Below are positions 36,959-46,040 of a DNA stretch of 64,000 nt, one piece after another. Position 1 is the stretch's first letter. Each line of letters starts with the position of its first letter. The notes under the pieces are model-generated. The model saw nothing but the letters and a program-made list of their open reading frames with translations, was not told the DNA's origin and searched no databases. This DNA comes from Paraburkholderia sp. BL21I4N1 (GTDB lineage Bacteria > Pseudomonadota > Gammaproteobacteria > Burkholderiales > Burkholderiaceae). Where the stretch lies: contig NZ_PVEN01000001.1 of NCBI RefSeq assembly GCF_002973525.1, positions 1,240,001-1,304,000 of the forward strand. Direction: 5' to 3'. A program made the position numbers and the translations under genes.

Positions 36959-38011
36959 ATGGCCAAACCGACGCCGCATTACCCGCTTTTCGATCGCCTG
37001 TTCCGTCACGCCGTGGCGGTGGACCTCGGCACGGCCAATACCCTGATCTATACCGACGACGGCGGCATCGTGCTGAACCAGCCGTCCGTTGTCTGCTTCG
37101 AGAAAGAGCCGGCCTCCGGGCCGAAACGCGTCGCCGCGGTGGGCACCCAGGCGCGTCAACTGCTCGGCCGCGCGCCGCGCAATCTCGAAGCAGTACGGCC
37201 GATGCGGCACGGCGTGATCGCCAATTTCTCCGCCGCCGAACACATGATTCGTCAATTCGTCGACATGGCGCGGCCACGGCCGCTGTTCAGCCGGCGCGCC
37301 GCGTTCACGTTGTGCGTGCCGGCCGGCGCGACCCAGGTCGAACGTCGCGCGATCAAGGAAGCGGCGGTCGCGGCAGGTGCGTGGAAGGTGAGTCTGATTG
37401 GCGAATCGCTGGCGTCGGCGGTCGGCGCGGGCTTGCCGGTGTCGGAGGCGACCGGTTCGATGGTGGTGGATATCGGCGGCGGGACCACCGAAGTCGGTGT
37501 CATCGCACTCGGCGGCATGGCGTACAACGGCTCGATTCGCGTCGGCGGCGACAGCTTCGACATGGCCATCATCAGTTATGTGCGCAATCTGTACGGCGTG
37601 CTGCTCGGCGAGCAGACCGCGGAGCACGTCAAGAAGAGTATCGGTTCGGCGGTGCGCGACGTGCCGGCCGAGCACATGAACGCGACCGGCCGCAGCGTCG
37701 ACGATGGTTTGCCGCGCACGGTCCAGTTGAGCAACCACGATATCGCCGATGCGATCGAAGGCCCGCTGCGCCAGGTGATCGGCGCGGTGAAGCGCGGCCT
37801 CGAACAGGCGCCGGCCGAACTGGTGACCGACATTGCGAACAACGGCATCGTGCTGACCGGCGGTGGCGCGCTGCTGGCCAATCTGAGCCGCCGCCTGACG
37901 AATGAAATCGGACTCGAGGTGCGCGTCGCCGACGAACCGTTGACCTGCGCGGTACGTGGCGCGGGCGCGGCGGCGAGCGCCGGTTTGCTCGACGAACTCG
38001 CGTACGAATGA
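36959..38011 (+). CDS. MreB-like actin homologue, solitary paralog
   Basis: A 350-residue actin-fold protein with the MreB nucleotide-binding motifs intact: VAVDLGTANTLIY (phosphate 1), MVVDIGGGTTEVGVIALGG (phosphate 2) and IVLTGGGALLANLSRRL (adenosine). MreB polymers guide cell-wall synthesis along the membrane. The housekeeping mreB normally heads mreBCD-pbp2-rodA, none of which is present here, and the amphipathic N-terminus differs (MAKPTPHYPLFDRLFRH). It is therefore likely a second MreB. Whether it polymerises with the main one is unknown. Confidence 0.88.
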   Translation: MAKPTPHYPLFDRLFRHAVAVDLGTANTLIYTDDGGIVLNQPSVVCFEKEPASGPKRVAAVGTQARQLLGRAPRNLEAVRPMRHGVIANFSAAEHMIRQFVDMARPRPLFSRRAAFTLCVPAGATQVERRAIKEAAVAAGAWKVSLIGESLASAVGAGLPVSEATGSMVVDIGGGTTEVGVIALGGMAYNGSIRVGGDSFDMAIISYVRNLYGVLLGEQTAEHVKKSIGSAVRDVPAEHMNATGRSVDDGLPRTVQLSNHDIADAIEGPLRQVIGAVKRGLEQAPAELVTDIANNGIVLTGGGALLANLSRRLTNEIGLEVRVADEPLTCAVRGAGAAASAGLLDELAYE

Positions 38012-38247
38012 ACCGACGCGGGGGCGCCCGCATCATGCTTTTGCGCTCGGCAATGGTGCAATCCCGACCCGCCGCTTAGGGCGGCGCTTCTGCATTGGCT
38101 ATGAACGCCTGTCACGCAGTTCGAGTGGCTGTGTGACAATACGCCACGCGTCCCAATTGGAGGGACGCGGACTCGCCTTTTCTTTCAATTCAATTTCAAG
38201 CCGGCAACGCTGAATCTGCGTTTCGCCGCGCTGTCCGTGAACCACCC

Positions 38248-39105
38248 GTGAATCAATCTGTTTCCGCTTCGTCCCCGTCGTCGCCTTCCTTTGTCGAACT
38301 CCAGAGCGGTCTGCGCATGCCTTACGTCGAAGCCGGCGAAGGCGAATTGCTGCTGTTCGTGCATGGATCGTTGTGCGATCTCCGTTACTGGCAACCGCAA
38401 CTCGCGGGACTGTCGAAGCACTACCGCTGCGTCGCGGTGAGTCTCACGCATTACTGGCCGGTGACCGATACCGAGCCCGGTCTGCCGTTCAGCTGGAGCG
38501 AACATGCGGACGAAGTCGCGGAATTCATCGAACGTTTCGGTATGGGGCCGGCGCACGTGGTGGGGCATTCGCGCGGCGGCTGCGTGGCCTACCATTTCGC
38601 GCGACGTCACGCCGAGCGAGTGCGCACGTTGACACTGGCCGATCCGGGCGGTCCGCTGCAGATTGCCGGGCGTCCGCCCGCGAGCTTGCCGGAAACGGTC
38701 AACGCGTTACGCGCCAAAGCCGCGCAATTGATCGAGACGGGAGAGGTGGAAGCCGGCTTGCAACTGTTCGTCGACTCGGTGAGTCGGCCGGGTTTCTGGG
38801 CGATGAGCACGCCGGGTTTCCGGCAAATGGCGACCGATAATGCGCACACGCTGGCGCGTCAATTCCGCGATCCGTTGCCGGCCTATGTACCCGAGGAAGC
38901 CGCTGAAATTCGCTGCCCGGTCTTGCTGATCGACGGCGAAAAGAGCCCGCTGATGTTCCGCCGGGCCGCGGACGCGCTACTGGAATGGTTGCCGGACGCG
39001 CGCCGCGAGACGGTGCGCGGCGCGTCGCACGGAATGAACCTGGCGCATCCGTCGGCGTTCAATCGCTATGTGCACGAGTTTATCGGCGCGATCAACGCCG
39101 CTTGA
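38248..39105 (+). CDS. Alpha/beta hydrolase
   Basis: A 285-residue protein from a GTG start. The oxyanion region is LLLFVHGSLCDLRYWQPQL, the nucleophile elbow VVGHSRGGCVAYHFA (Ser in GHSRGG), and the base is in RGASHGMNLAHP. The acid is likely in LLIDGEKSP. The fold is that of the haloperoxidase/esterase class of small hydrolases. The gene is convergent with the small gene at 39134-39535. The substrate cannot be assigned. Confidence 0.87.
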   Translation: MNQSVSASSPSSPSFVELQSGLRMPYVEAGEGELLLFVHGSLCDLRYWQPQLAGLSKHYRCVAVSLTHYWPVTDTEPGLPFSWSEHADEVAEFIERFGMGPAHVVGHSRGGCVAYHFARRHAERVRTLTLADPGGPLQIAGRPPASLPETVNALRAKAAQLIETGEVEAGLQLFVDSVSRPGFWAMSTPGFRQMATDNAHTLARQFRDPLPAYVPEEAAEIRCPVLLIDGEKSPLMFRRAADALLEWLPDARRETVRGASHGMNLAHPSAFNRYVHEFIGAINAA

Positions 39106-39133
39106 GGGCGCCGAGCGTCTGGCTCGCAACGAC

Positions 39134-39535
39134 TCAGGCCTTGCGATGCGCGTCTTTGTCGAGCGCGAGTTCCGCTGCTTCGCCGACGAGGCCGTGGTAG
39201 TACAGATGCACACCGATCGCGAGCGAGTCGTTGCGGATTTCGTGGAACGCTTTCCACGCTTTCACCGGATCCTTGAACAGCAGATAGTGCGCTTCCTGCG
39301 CGATCAGTTTCGCGACTTCGTGCAGGCCGTGGCCGTGCAAGACGTCGACGAGCGCGTCGAGGCTGCGATGGGTGCGTGCGTCGGTGCGCGGGTAAAGCAT
39401 ATGCAGTACCGCCACGTCTTGCGTCTTCAGCGCTGCTGACAACGCGACGACGATGTCCTGATGATTCAGTGCAGTGACGATGTTGTCTTCGTTGTGGACA
39501 TGGTCCGGAAACAGCGTTTCGAGAGAGGCGTTCAT
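39134..39535 (-). CDS. Conserved hypothetical protein (133 aa)
   Basis: A small, helical-looking protein from the ATG at 39535, with AAGGAAGGACCCG as ribosome site. The His/Asp/Asn content is high (NEDNIVTALNHQDIVVALS, LYPRTDARTHRSLDALVDVL, VHLYYHGLVGEAAELALDK). There is no signal peptide or membrane segment, and I recognise no domain. It is unusual in having a perfect intrinsic terminator only 28 nt upstream of its start codon, so transcription through it must be controlled or arise from a promoter inside the terminator region. Confidence 0.6.
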   Translation of the reverse strand: MNASLETLFPDHVHNEDNIVTALNHQDIVVALSAALKTQDVAVLHMLYPRTDARTHRSLDALVDVLHGHGLHEVAKLIAQEAHYLLFKDPVKAWKAFHEIRNDSLAIGVHLYYHGLVGEAAELALDKDAHRKA

Positions 39536-39562
39536 CGGGTCCTTCCTTTGTTCTGGCCGATT

Positions 39563-39590
39563 AAAAAGGCCCGCCGTCAACCGGCGGGCC
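39563..39590 (-). terminator. Intrinsic terminator ahead of the 39134 gene
   Basis: On the minus strand GGCCCGCCG-TTGAC-CGGCGGGCC-like pairing gives a 9-bp perfect stem (82-90 with 68-76 of the 39500 block; 5-nt loop), followed by TTTTTAA. The plus strand has no T-run, so it acts only leftwards. It lies between the gltA-proximal region and the ATG at 39535. Confidence 0.85.
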
Positions 39591-39627
39591 AAAGACAGCA
39601 TGTGTTTGCAGGGGAAGCAAAAACACG
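39563..39627 (-). ncRNA. Possible small RNA or attenuated leader
   Basis: The minus strand from about 39627 has a GATACT -10-like hexamer just upstream (39639-39634), then a GTGTTTTTGC...GCAAACAC hairpin (about 39601-39626), then the strong terminator at 39563-39590. A transcript of roughly 65 nt would result. The -35 is poor, so this is a candidate only. The alternative is an attenuator of the downstream gene. Confidence 0.3.
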
Positions 39628-39956
39628 AGACCAGTATCGCAGATGGATTCCGCCCGTGCAGCCCGACTGCCGCAAAACATTGTTGCAGTGAGTGCGCTAG
39701 CTTTCATTTCGGTGGCGCTTGTAAATAGTTGCACGACGCGTCCGCGCGCAGCCTGCCGGCGTGCGTTTACAGCGTTGCTCGCGGCAACGAATGTTGCGCC
39801 AGTCGAGATGGATTGTTGCGGCCAATCGTCGCAATGAAGGCCTCTCTGGACCTTAGAATGCGAAGCGGAGCCTGAGCATGCCAACCCGGTCATAGCACGC
39901 CATGACCCCAGGGCATGCCGGCACGTGTGCGATGTGACAGTAAAAGGAACGTGTAG

Positions 39957-41255
39957 ATGAACTCGAAGACACACGCAACGCTGAGCTTTTCCGACAGCGA
40001 CCAGACTATCGATCTGCCGATCTATCAAGGCTCGCTCGGGCCCGACGTGATCGACATTCGCAAGCTTTACGGCCAGACCGGCAAGTTCACGTATGACCCG
40101 GGCTTCATGTCGACGGCGGCCTGCAATTCGGAAATCACGTATATCGACGGTGATAAGGGCGAGCTGCTGTATCGCGGTTATCCGATCGACAATCTGGCGC
40201 AAAACGCCGACTTCCTCGAAACCTGCTATTTGCTGCTGAAAGGCGAATTGCCCAACGCGCAGCAGAAGGAAGAGTTCGTCGAGACCGTCACGCAGCACAC
40301 GATGGTGCATGACCAGATGCATTTCTTCTTTCGCGGCTTCCGTCGCGATGCGCACCCGATGGCGATTCTGGTGGCGGCGGTCGGCGCGCTGTCGGCGTTC
40401 TATCACGACTCGCTCGACATCAATAATCCGCAGCACCGTGACATTTCCGCGATCCGCATGATCGCGAAGCTGCCCACGCTGGTGGCGATGGCGTACAAGT
40501 ACACCGTCGGTCAGCCGTTCGTTTATCCGAAGAACGAGCTGTCGTACAGCGCGAATTTCATGCGCATGATGTTCGCCAATCCGGCCGAAGAGTACGAAGT
40601 CAACGACGTGCTGGTGCGCGCGCTCGACCGTATCCTGATCCTGCATGCGGACCACGAACAGAACGCGTCGACCTCGACCGTGCGTCTGGCCGGTTCGTCG
40701 GGTGCGAATCCGTTCGCGTGTATCGCGGCCGGTATTGCGTGTTTGTGGGGCCCGGCGCACGGCGGCGCGAACGAAGCCACGCTGAACATGCTGGAAGAAA
40801 TCGGCTCGGTCGACAACATTCCCGAGTTCATCGCGAAGGTGAAGGACAAGGACTCCGGCGTGAAGCTGATGGGTTTCGGTCACCGCGTCTACAAGAACTA
40901 CGATCCGCGCGCCAAGCTGATGCGCGAAACCTGCCACGAAGTGCTGGAAGAACTCGGTCTGCACGACGACCCGCTGTTCAAGCTGGCCATGGCGCTGGAA
41001 AAGATCGCGCTGGAAGACGACTACTTCGTGTCGCGCAAGCTGTACCCCAATGTCGACTTCTACTCGGGTATCGTGCAGCGCGCGCTGGGTATTCCGACCG
41101 CGATGTTCACCTGTATCTTCGCGATGGCGCGTACGGTCGGCTGGATTGCCCAGTGGAACGAAATGATCGCCGATCCGGAGCAGAAGATTGGCCGTCCGCG
41201 TCAGCTGTTCGTGGGCGAAACGCAACGCGCGGCGAAGCCGCTGGCACAAAGGTAA
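39957..41255 (+). CDS. gltA: Citrate synthase
   Basis: A 432-residue type II citrate synthase, the usual hexameric Gram-negative length. It joins oxaloacetate and acetyl-CoA to citrate, the first step of the TCA cycle. The catalytic His regions [19 protein letters not shown] and [15 protein letters not shown] and the catalytic Asp in [14 protein letters not shown] are intact. AAAAGGAACGTGTAG precedes the ATG. It is monocistronic and ends with a stem-loop terminator at 41326. No succinate dehydrogenase genes follow here. Confidence 0.96.
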   Translation: MNSKTHATLSFSDSDQTIDLPIYQGSLGPDVIDIRKLYGQTGKFTYDPGFMSTAACNSEITYIDGDKGELLYRGYPIDNLAQNADFLETCYLLLKGELPNAQQKEEFVETVTQHTMVHDQMHFFFRGFRRDAHPMAILVAAVGALSAFYHDSLDINNPQHRDISAIRMIAKLPTLVAMAYKYTVGQPFVYPKNELSYSANFMRMMFANPAEEYEVNDVLVRALDRILILHADHEQNASTSTVRLAGSSGANPFACIAAGIACLWGPAHGGANEATLNMLEEIGSVDNIPEFIAKVKDKDSGVKLMGFGHRVYKNYDPRAKLMRETCHEVLEELGLHDDPLFKLAMALEKIALEDDYFVSRKLYPNVDFYSGIVQRALGIPTAMFTCIFAMARTVGWIAQWNEMIADPEQKIGRPRQLFVGETQRAAKPLAQR

Positions 41256-41325
41256 AGCAATCGTGTGGGGCATGACGATTGGCTGAAACAATTCACTTCC
41301 GTTCACACGAAGTGAGTCGATGAAA

Positions 41326-41350
41326 GGCGCGAGCGATCGCGCCTTTTTTT
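41326..41350 (+). terminator. gltA intrinsic terminator
   Basis: GGCGCG-AGCGAT-CGCGCC stem-loop (41326-41343) followed by seven T (41344-41350). A second, T-less 7-bp stem (TCACTTC...GAAGTGA) lies just upstream at 41292-41315. Confidence 0.9.
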
Positions 41351-41550
41351 ATGGCCGCCGCCGGCGTTGCGTCGACCCGACCGCCGCGACAAGCCTGCAC
41401 GTCCCATGCCACGTAAAAAAATCGGAAACTCCATGGTGATAAGTTCGTCTGACGCGGGCAGACCCTCTACAATCGGAAGCGGCCGGGCTGGTCCCAGCAG
41501 CTACCGGATGTGACACTGAACGCGCAAGCGAACCCATAGGAGTGACTCTG

Positions 41551-43824
41551 ATGCAGCAGCCAGAAGCCCTCGGCGGCCTTTCGGGCGGAATCGATCATCA
41601 CGAACCCGAGCCGGACGGCGCATTCATCCCGACGGAAAATCTCAACGTCGCAAGCGCCGCCCAGCACGTGCTGAAATCCGGCGACACCTTTATCGTCAAC
41701 GATCCGCTCGGCGATATCACGGGTCACGACGACGGGCTGTTCGTCAACGACACACGGGTGCTGTCGCAACTGCGGCTGACCTTCGGCGGCCGCGCGCCGT
41801 CGCTGTTGTCGGGCAGCGTCAGCAGCGACAACACGTCGTTCACCGCGCATCTGACCAATCGTCCGCTGCCGCCGCTCGGCGGCGACAGCACACCGGAGGG
41901 CGTGATCCACGTCGAGCGCGTGCGGGTGCTGTCGGGCACCGTGCTCAACGAAGCGATCGAACTCACCAATTACGGCACCAGCGACGCCATCGTGCCGCTG
42001 TCCATTTCGTTCGCCAGCGACTTCCGCGACATGTTCGAAGTGCGCGGCCTGAAGCGCGACAAACAAGGCCGCATCGAACCCGCGCGCATCGAAAATCGCG
42101 AGGTGCTGCTTGGCTATCTGGGGCTCGACGACGTGGCGCGCAATGTGCAGATCGCGTTCTCGCCGGAACCGGACAAGCTGTTCGCCGACCGCGCCGATTA
42201 CACCGTCAAGCTGCCGGCGCAGGCCTGTGTGTCGATTTATCTGTCGGTGGCGGTGCAGGTCGTGCCGCAAGCGGGCAAGCCTGCTGCCGAAGTCTCGCAG
42301 CCCACGCATCCGCTGAGCGAAGCGCACCTCTCGCAAATCGACGCGGAGCGCCCGCGCGTTGGCCGCGCCGCGGTGCGTGCCGCGCTGGTCGACGCCCACC
42401 TCGTGATGCGCGAACGCCGTCGCGTGACCGCGCGCGTGCGTTCGAGCAACCCGCTGTTCAACGCGTGGATCGACCGTTCGCTGGCCGACCTCGGTCTGCT
42501 GACCACGGATCTCGCCACCGGTCCGTATCCGTACGCCGGTATTCCGTGGTTCTCCACGCCGTTCGGCCGCGACGCCGTCATCACGTCGCTGCAAACGCTG
42601 TGGTTGCAGCCGCAACTGGCGGCGGGCGTGCTGCGTTTTCTCGCCGAGCATCAGGCGCGTGAAAACTCGCCATTCCGCGACGCCGCGCCCGGCAAGATCA
42701 TGCACGAAATGCGCAAGGGCGAAATGGCCGCCACCGGCGAGGTGCCGTTCGCGTTGTACTACGGCGGCGTCGACACCACGCCGCTATTCATCGTGCTGGC
42801 CGGTGCCTACGCGGCGCGCACGGGCGACCTCGCATTGATCGACGAGTTGTGGCCGGCGCTGGAGCGCGCCGCGCAGTGGGTCGCGGGCGTGTGCGACAAA
42901 AACCGTTTCGGCTTGCTCGACTATCAGCGCGAGTCGGACGGCGGTCTCGCGAATCAGGGTTGGAAAGACAGCCACGACTCGGTGTTTCATGCCGACGGCC
43001 GCTTCCCCGACGGGCCGATTGCGCTCGTCGAAGTGCAAGCCTACGCGAGTGCCGCGTTCGACACGATGGCGCACTTCGCGAAGCTGCGTGGCCTGCACGA
43101 ACCGGCCACGCAGTACAGCGAACGCGCGAAGAAAATCCGTCAGTGCGTGGAAGAAAAGTACTGGATGGAAGAGTCCGGCTTCTACGGCATCGCGCTCGAC
43201 GGTCACGGCGAACTGTGCCGCGTGATGGCGTCGAACGCGGGCCATTTGCTGGCCTTCGGTCTGCCCGCGCGCGAGCGCGGCGAAGCAGTGGTGCGCGCGC
43301 TCGACTCCACGCTGTTCCACACCGGCTGGGGCGTGCGCACGCTGGCCGCGAGCCAGGCGCGCTTCAACCCGATGGCGTATCACAACGGCTCGGTCTGGCC
43401 GCACGACAACGCGTTGTGCGCGCGCGGCCTGTCGCGCTACGGCGGCAAAGCGGCGGCCGTCCGGCTGCTGCAGGCGCTGTTCCAGGCGGCAGTCAATTTC
43501 GACATGCGTTTGCCCGAGCTGTTCTGCGGCTTTCCGCGCCGGCGCGGCGAACCGCCTACCGCGTATCCGGTCGCGTGTCTGCCGCAAGCCTGGGCAGCCG
43601 GCTCGCCGTTCATGATGCTCGAAGCCTGTCTCGGCATTACGATCGACGCCGAACGCCGCGAAGTGCTGATCGAACAGCCCATGCTGCCCGAAGGCATCGA
43701 CTGGCTCGAAGTCGGCGATCTGCGGGTCGGCGATTCGTCGGTATCGATCACGTTCCGCCGCATTGGCGAGAAGGTGGTTGCGTCGGCCGAGCAGGGTGAC
43801 GTGCGGGTGGTGGCGCTGCTGTAA
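41551..43824 (+). CDS. Glycogen-debranching-type amylo-alpha-1,6-glucosidase
   Basis: A 757-residue enzyme. The ATG at 41551 is chosen because AGGAG lies 8 nt upstream; the GTG at 41542 overlaps that site. Residues about 30-300 are a bacterial debranching N-terminal domain (FVNDTRVLSQLRLTFGG, ELTNYGTSDAIVPLSISFASDFRDMFEVRG). The rest is an (alpha/alpha)6 glucosidase (AGIPWFSTPFGRDAVITSL, GWKDSHDSVFHADG, NGSVWPHDNALCARGL). It probably trims branches of glycogen or a trehalose-linked alpha-glucan. It is not next to other glg genes, so the substrate is inferred. Confidence 0.88.
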   Translation: MQQPEALGGLSGGIDHHEPEPDGAFIPTENLNVASAAQHVLKSGDTFIVNDPLGDITGHDDGLFVNDTRVLSQLRLTFGGRAPSLLSGSVSSDNTSFTAHLTNRPLPPLGGDSTPEGVIHVERVRVLSGTVLNEAIELTNYGTSDAIVPLSISFASDFRDMFEVRGLKRDKQGRIEPARIENREVLLGYLGLDDVARNVQIAFSPEPDKLFADRADYTVKLPAQACVSIYLSVAVQVVPQAGKPAAEVSQPTHPLSEAHLSQIDAERPRVGRAAVRAALVDAHLVMRERRRVTARVRSSNPLFNAWIDRSLADLGLLTTDLATGPYPYAGIPWFSTPFGRDAVITSLQTLWLQPQLAAGVLRFLAEHQARENSPFRDAAPGKIMHEMRKGEMAATGEVPFALYYGGVDTTPLFIVLAGAYAARTGDLALIDELWPALERAAQWVAGVCDKNRFGLLDYQRESDGGLANQGWKDSHDSVFHADGRFPDGPIALVEVQAYASAAFDTMAHFAKLRGLHEPATQYSERAKKIRQCVEEKYWMEESGFYGIALDGHGELCRVMASNAGHLLAFGLPARERGEAVVRALDSTLFHTGWGVRTLAASQARFNPMAYHNGSVWPHDNALCARGLSRYGGKAAAVRLLQALFQAAVNFDMRLPELFCGFPRRRGEPPTAYPVACLPQAWAAGSPFMMLEACLGITIDAERREVLIEQPMLPEGIDWLEVGDLRVGDSSVSITFRRIGEKVVASAEQGDVRVVALL

Positions 43825-43840
43825 ATCGGCGGTAAAACCG

Positions 43841-43892
43841 TGTTGTCACTAATGTTGGATGCGATGTGCCGGGTGGTAACATTTGTTGTCAT
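43841..43892. promoter_or_regulatory. RpiR-type operator upstream of its own gene
   Basis: AACATTTGTTGTC at 43878-43890 is the exact inverse of GACAACAAATGTT at 44852-44864, upstream of the next operon. A weaker TGTTGT half-site lies at about 43841-43846. The location just ahead of the RpiR gene suggests autoregulation. Confidence 0.7.
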
Positions 43893-43922
43893 CCTCATCG
43901 GCCGTTCGCCCGGTACATCCGC

Positions 43923-44777
43923 ATGCCAGACAGTTTCGACCAGCTCGCCGCCCTGATCAGGGCGCGCTTCTCCGAACTGAGTCCGCAGTTCCAGATGGGA
44001 GCGGGTTTCCTGCTCGATCATCCCGACGAGGTCGCAGTTTCGTCCATGCGCAAAGTGGCCGAGCGCGCGCAGGTGCAACCCGCTTCGCTGGTGCGCCTGT
44101 CGCAGCAACTCGGTTTCCCCGGCTGGAACGAATTGCGCAACCTGTTCGTCGCGCGCGTGCGCACGCGGCCTGAAGCGCTGACCAGCCGCGCCCGCTCGCT
44201 GGTCAAATCGAAAGACGCGCTGGCCATCGATCTGCTTGCCGCGCAACAGCACAATCTCGCGGTTACCGCCGCGCATAACGGCCGCGCGATTGTCGAGGCA
44301 GCGCGCCTGTTGCGGCGCGCGCCGCACGTGCATGTGGCCGGATTCCGCTCCTGTTACGCGGTGGCTTTCGGGTTCGTTTACGAGTACCGGCTGTTCCGGC
44401 CGTCCGTGTCGCTGATCAACGGTGAGGCGGGTACATTGGAAATGCAGTTGCGCTCGGTCGAGCGCGATAGTGCGACCGTCGTCGTCAGTTTCGCGCCGTA
44501 TTCGGTCGAGGCGGCACGCGTGGCCGAAGCCGCGCAGGAAAAAGGCAGCAAGCTGATCGCCATTACCGACAGCGCGGTCTCGCCGATCGCGTTGAATGCG
44601 GACAAGGTGCTGATCTTTTCGCACGAGAGTCCTTCGTTCTTTCCGTCGCTGGTGGCGGCGACCGCGATTACCGAGTCGCTGGTCGCGCATCTGCTGGCGC
44701 TGGAAGGCGCCGGCGCAGTCGAACAACTCGCCGTCGCCGAGCAATCGTTGCATGCCAAGGGCGCGTACGTCCCTTGA
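43923..44777 (+). CDS. RpiR/MurR-family regulator
   Basis: A 284-residue regulator from the ATG giving MPDSFDQLAALIRARF. An N-terminal HTH (about 1-75: MRKVAERAQVQPASLVRLSQQLGF) precedes a SIS sugar-isomerase domain (about 110-270: VHVAGFRSCYAVAFGFVYE, TVVVSFAPYSVEAARVAEAAQ, KLIAITDSAVSPIALNADKVL). SIS domains of this family sense phosphosugars, but some bind other phosphorylated or amino compounds. It precedes a C45 peptidase-like gene, an aminotransferase gene and a CMD gene, and matching operators in both intergenic regions tie it to them. Confidence 0.9.
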   Translation: MPDSFDQLAALIRARFSELSPQFQMGAGFLLDHPDEVAVSSMRKVAERAQVQPASLVRLSQQLGFPGWNELRNLFVARVRTRPEALTSRARSLVKSKDALAIDLLAAQQHNLAVTAAHNGRAIVEAARLLRRAPHVHVAGFRSCYAVAFGFVYEYRLFRPSVSLINGEAGTLEMQLRSVERDSATVVVSFAPYSVEAARVAEAAQEKGSKLIAITDSAVSPIALNADKVLIFSHESPSFFPSLVAATAITESLVAHLLALEGAGAVEQLAVAEQSLHAKGAYVP

Positions 44778-44849
44778 AAATGTCCGTCTGAATTGAAGTA
44801 GCAAACCACCCGGATCAGCGTGGCTCCGGGTGGATCATGGCCGCGCTGT

Positions 44850-44879
44850 TTGACAACAAATGTTGTTGTGAAGTATAAA
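44850..44879 (+). promoter_or_regulatory. Promoter with embedded RpiR operator
   Basis: TTGACA (44850-44855), 18-bp spacer, TATAAA (44874-44879). The spacer holds the inverted repeat ACAACA-AA-TGTTGT (44853-44866), which matches the operator ahead of the RpiR gene. Binding there would block polymerase, fitting repression. Confidence 0.75.
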
Positions 44880-44900
44880 TGCGTATCGATTGTTGATTGG

Positions 44901-45974
44901 ATGGAAGCTGTGGTATCGACGCAGGAAACGAAGATTGTTCAGGTCGGCGGCGAGCCGTTTGAAATCGGCCGCCAGTTGGGTGAGCTTGCGCGGCCGGTAT
45001 TTGCCGACTACATGGAGCAAAGCCGCGCCTGGCGCGACGTGCGCCGCTGGCGTGGCAACGCGTTCGTGCAAAAGTTGCGGGACGCGGCCCAAGCACATTG
45101 CCCCGCGCTACTGGACGAACTCGACGGCATGGCAGCGGGTCTCGGCTGGGCGGCAGAAGATGTGTTTCTGTGGAACTGTCGCGGCGAGCTGATTCACAAC
45201 GCGCCGGACGGTTGCACCACGCTCGCGGCCGTGACGGAGCGCACGCGCTTCATCGCGCACAACGAAGACGGCGATCCGTTTCTGCGTGACCGTTGCCTGC
45301 TGGTCGACGTGCGGCCCACCAGCAAGCCGGGCTTCGTCACTTTCTACTATCCCGGTTCGTTGCCCGGGCACACCTTCGCCGTCAATCGTGCGGGCGTCGT
45401 GCAGGCCATCAACAATCTCCGCATTCGCGAACCGGCGGTCGGTGTGCCGCGCATGATCCTCGCGCGTGCCGTGCTCGATAAGGGCTCGCTCGACGACGCG
45501 CTGGCGCTATTGCACGATGCGCCGAGAGCGAGCGGGTTTCATCACACGCTCGGCTGTGCCGGCGACGTCGACCAACGTCTCTTCAGCGTCGAAGCGAGCG
45601 CGCGGCGCTGTTCGGTGCAGCCAGTGACGAATCTCGCCGGCCACGCGAACCATCTGATTCATCCGGGCTGCGAAGCCGAAGCGCAGATCGTCACCAATTC
45701 TTCACGCGACCGGCAGCGGCGCGTGGAGGCGTTGTTACCCGCGTCGAGCCAGCCGATGCAAGCCGCGGCGTTGCTCGACGTCCTGCACGATCGCGCGCCG
45801 TCCGGCTTACCGATCTATCGCGACGATCCGCTCGATCCCGACGACGAAAATACCCTCGCCACCGCACTCTTCGAGATCGGCGACGGCGGCGTGTGGATGA
45901 AGGTCTATCAGCAAGGGCAGTGCACGTTCGATACCTTCATCGCCCGCGTGGCGTCCGATTCCGCCGGCGCTTAA
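44901..45974 (+). CDS. C45-family acyltransferase/peptidase-like protein
   Basis: A 357-residue Ntn-hydrolase-like protein, starting MEAVVSTQETKIVQV. It matches the C45/acyl-CoA:6-aminopenicillanate acyltransferase family: VGGEPFEIGRQLGELA near the start, the WNCRGELIHNAPDGCTT block, then ERTRFIAHNEDGDP. The Cys105 in DGCTTL would become the N-terminal nucleophile after autocleavage. Such enzymes cut or form amide bonds; many bacterial ones act on N-acyl amino acids. The gene is controlled from a promoter with an RpiR operator and is followed by an aminotransferase gene. The natural amide is unknown. Confidence 0.85.
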   Translation: MEAVVSTQETKIVQVGGEPFEIGRQLGELARPVFADYMEQSRAWRDVRRWRGNAFVQKLRDAAQAHCPALLDELDGMAAGLGWAAEDVFLWNCRGELIHNAPDGCTTLAAVTERTRFIAHNEDGDPFLRDRCLLVDVRPTSKPGFVTFYYPGSLPGHTFAVNRAGVVQAINNLRIREPAVGVPRMILARAVLDKGSLDDALALLHDAPRASGFHHTLGCAGDVDQRLFSVEASARRCSVQPVTNLAGHANHLIHPGCEAEAQIVTNSSRDRQRRVEALLPASSQPMQAAALLDVLHDRAPSGLPIYRDDPLDPDDENTLATALFEIGDGGVWMKVYQQGQCTFDTFIARVASDSAGA

Positions 45975-46040
45975 GCCACTGCATCCACCGCATCCACCGC
46001 TATCCGCCGCTGTCTTTACCCAGGAAGGAAACCGACCACC

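Noticed and set aside
39561..41306. 581-codon frame antisense to gltA
   Set aside because: His/Arg-rich mirror frame of an unambiguous citrate synthase gene.
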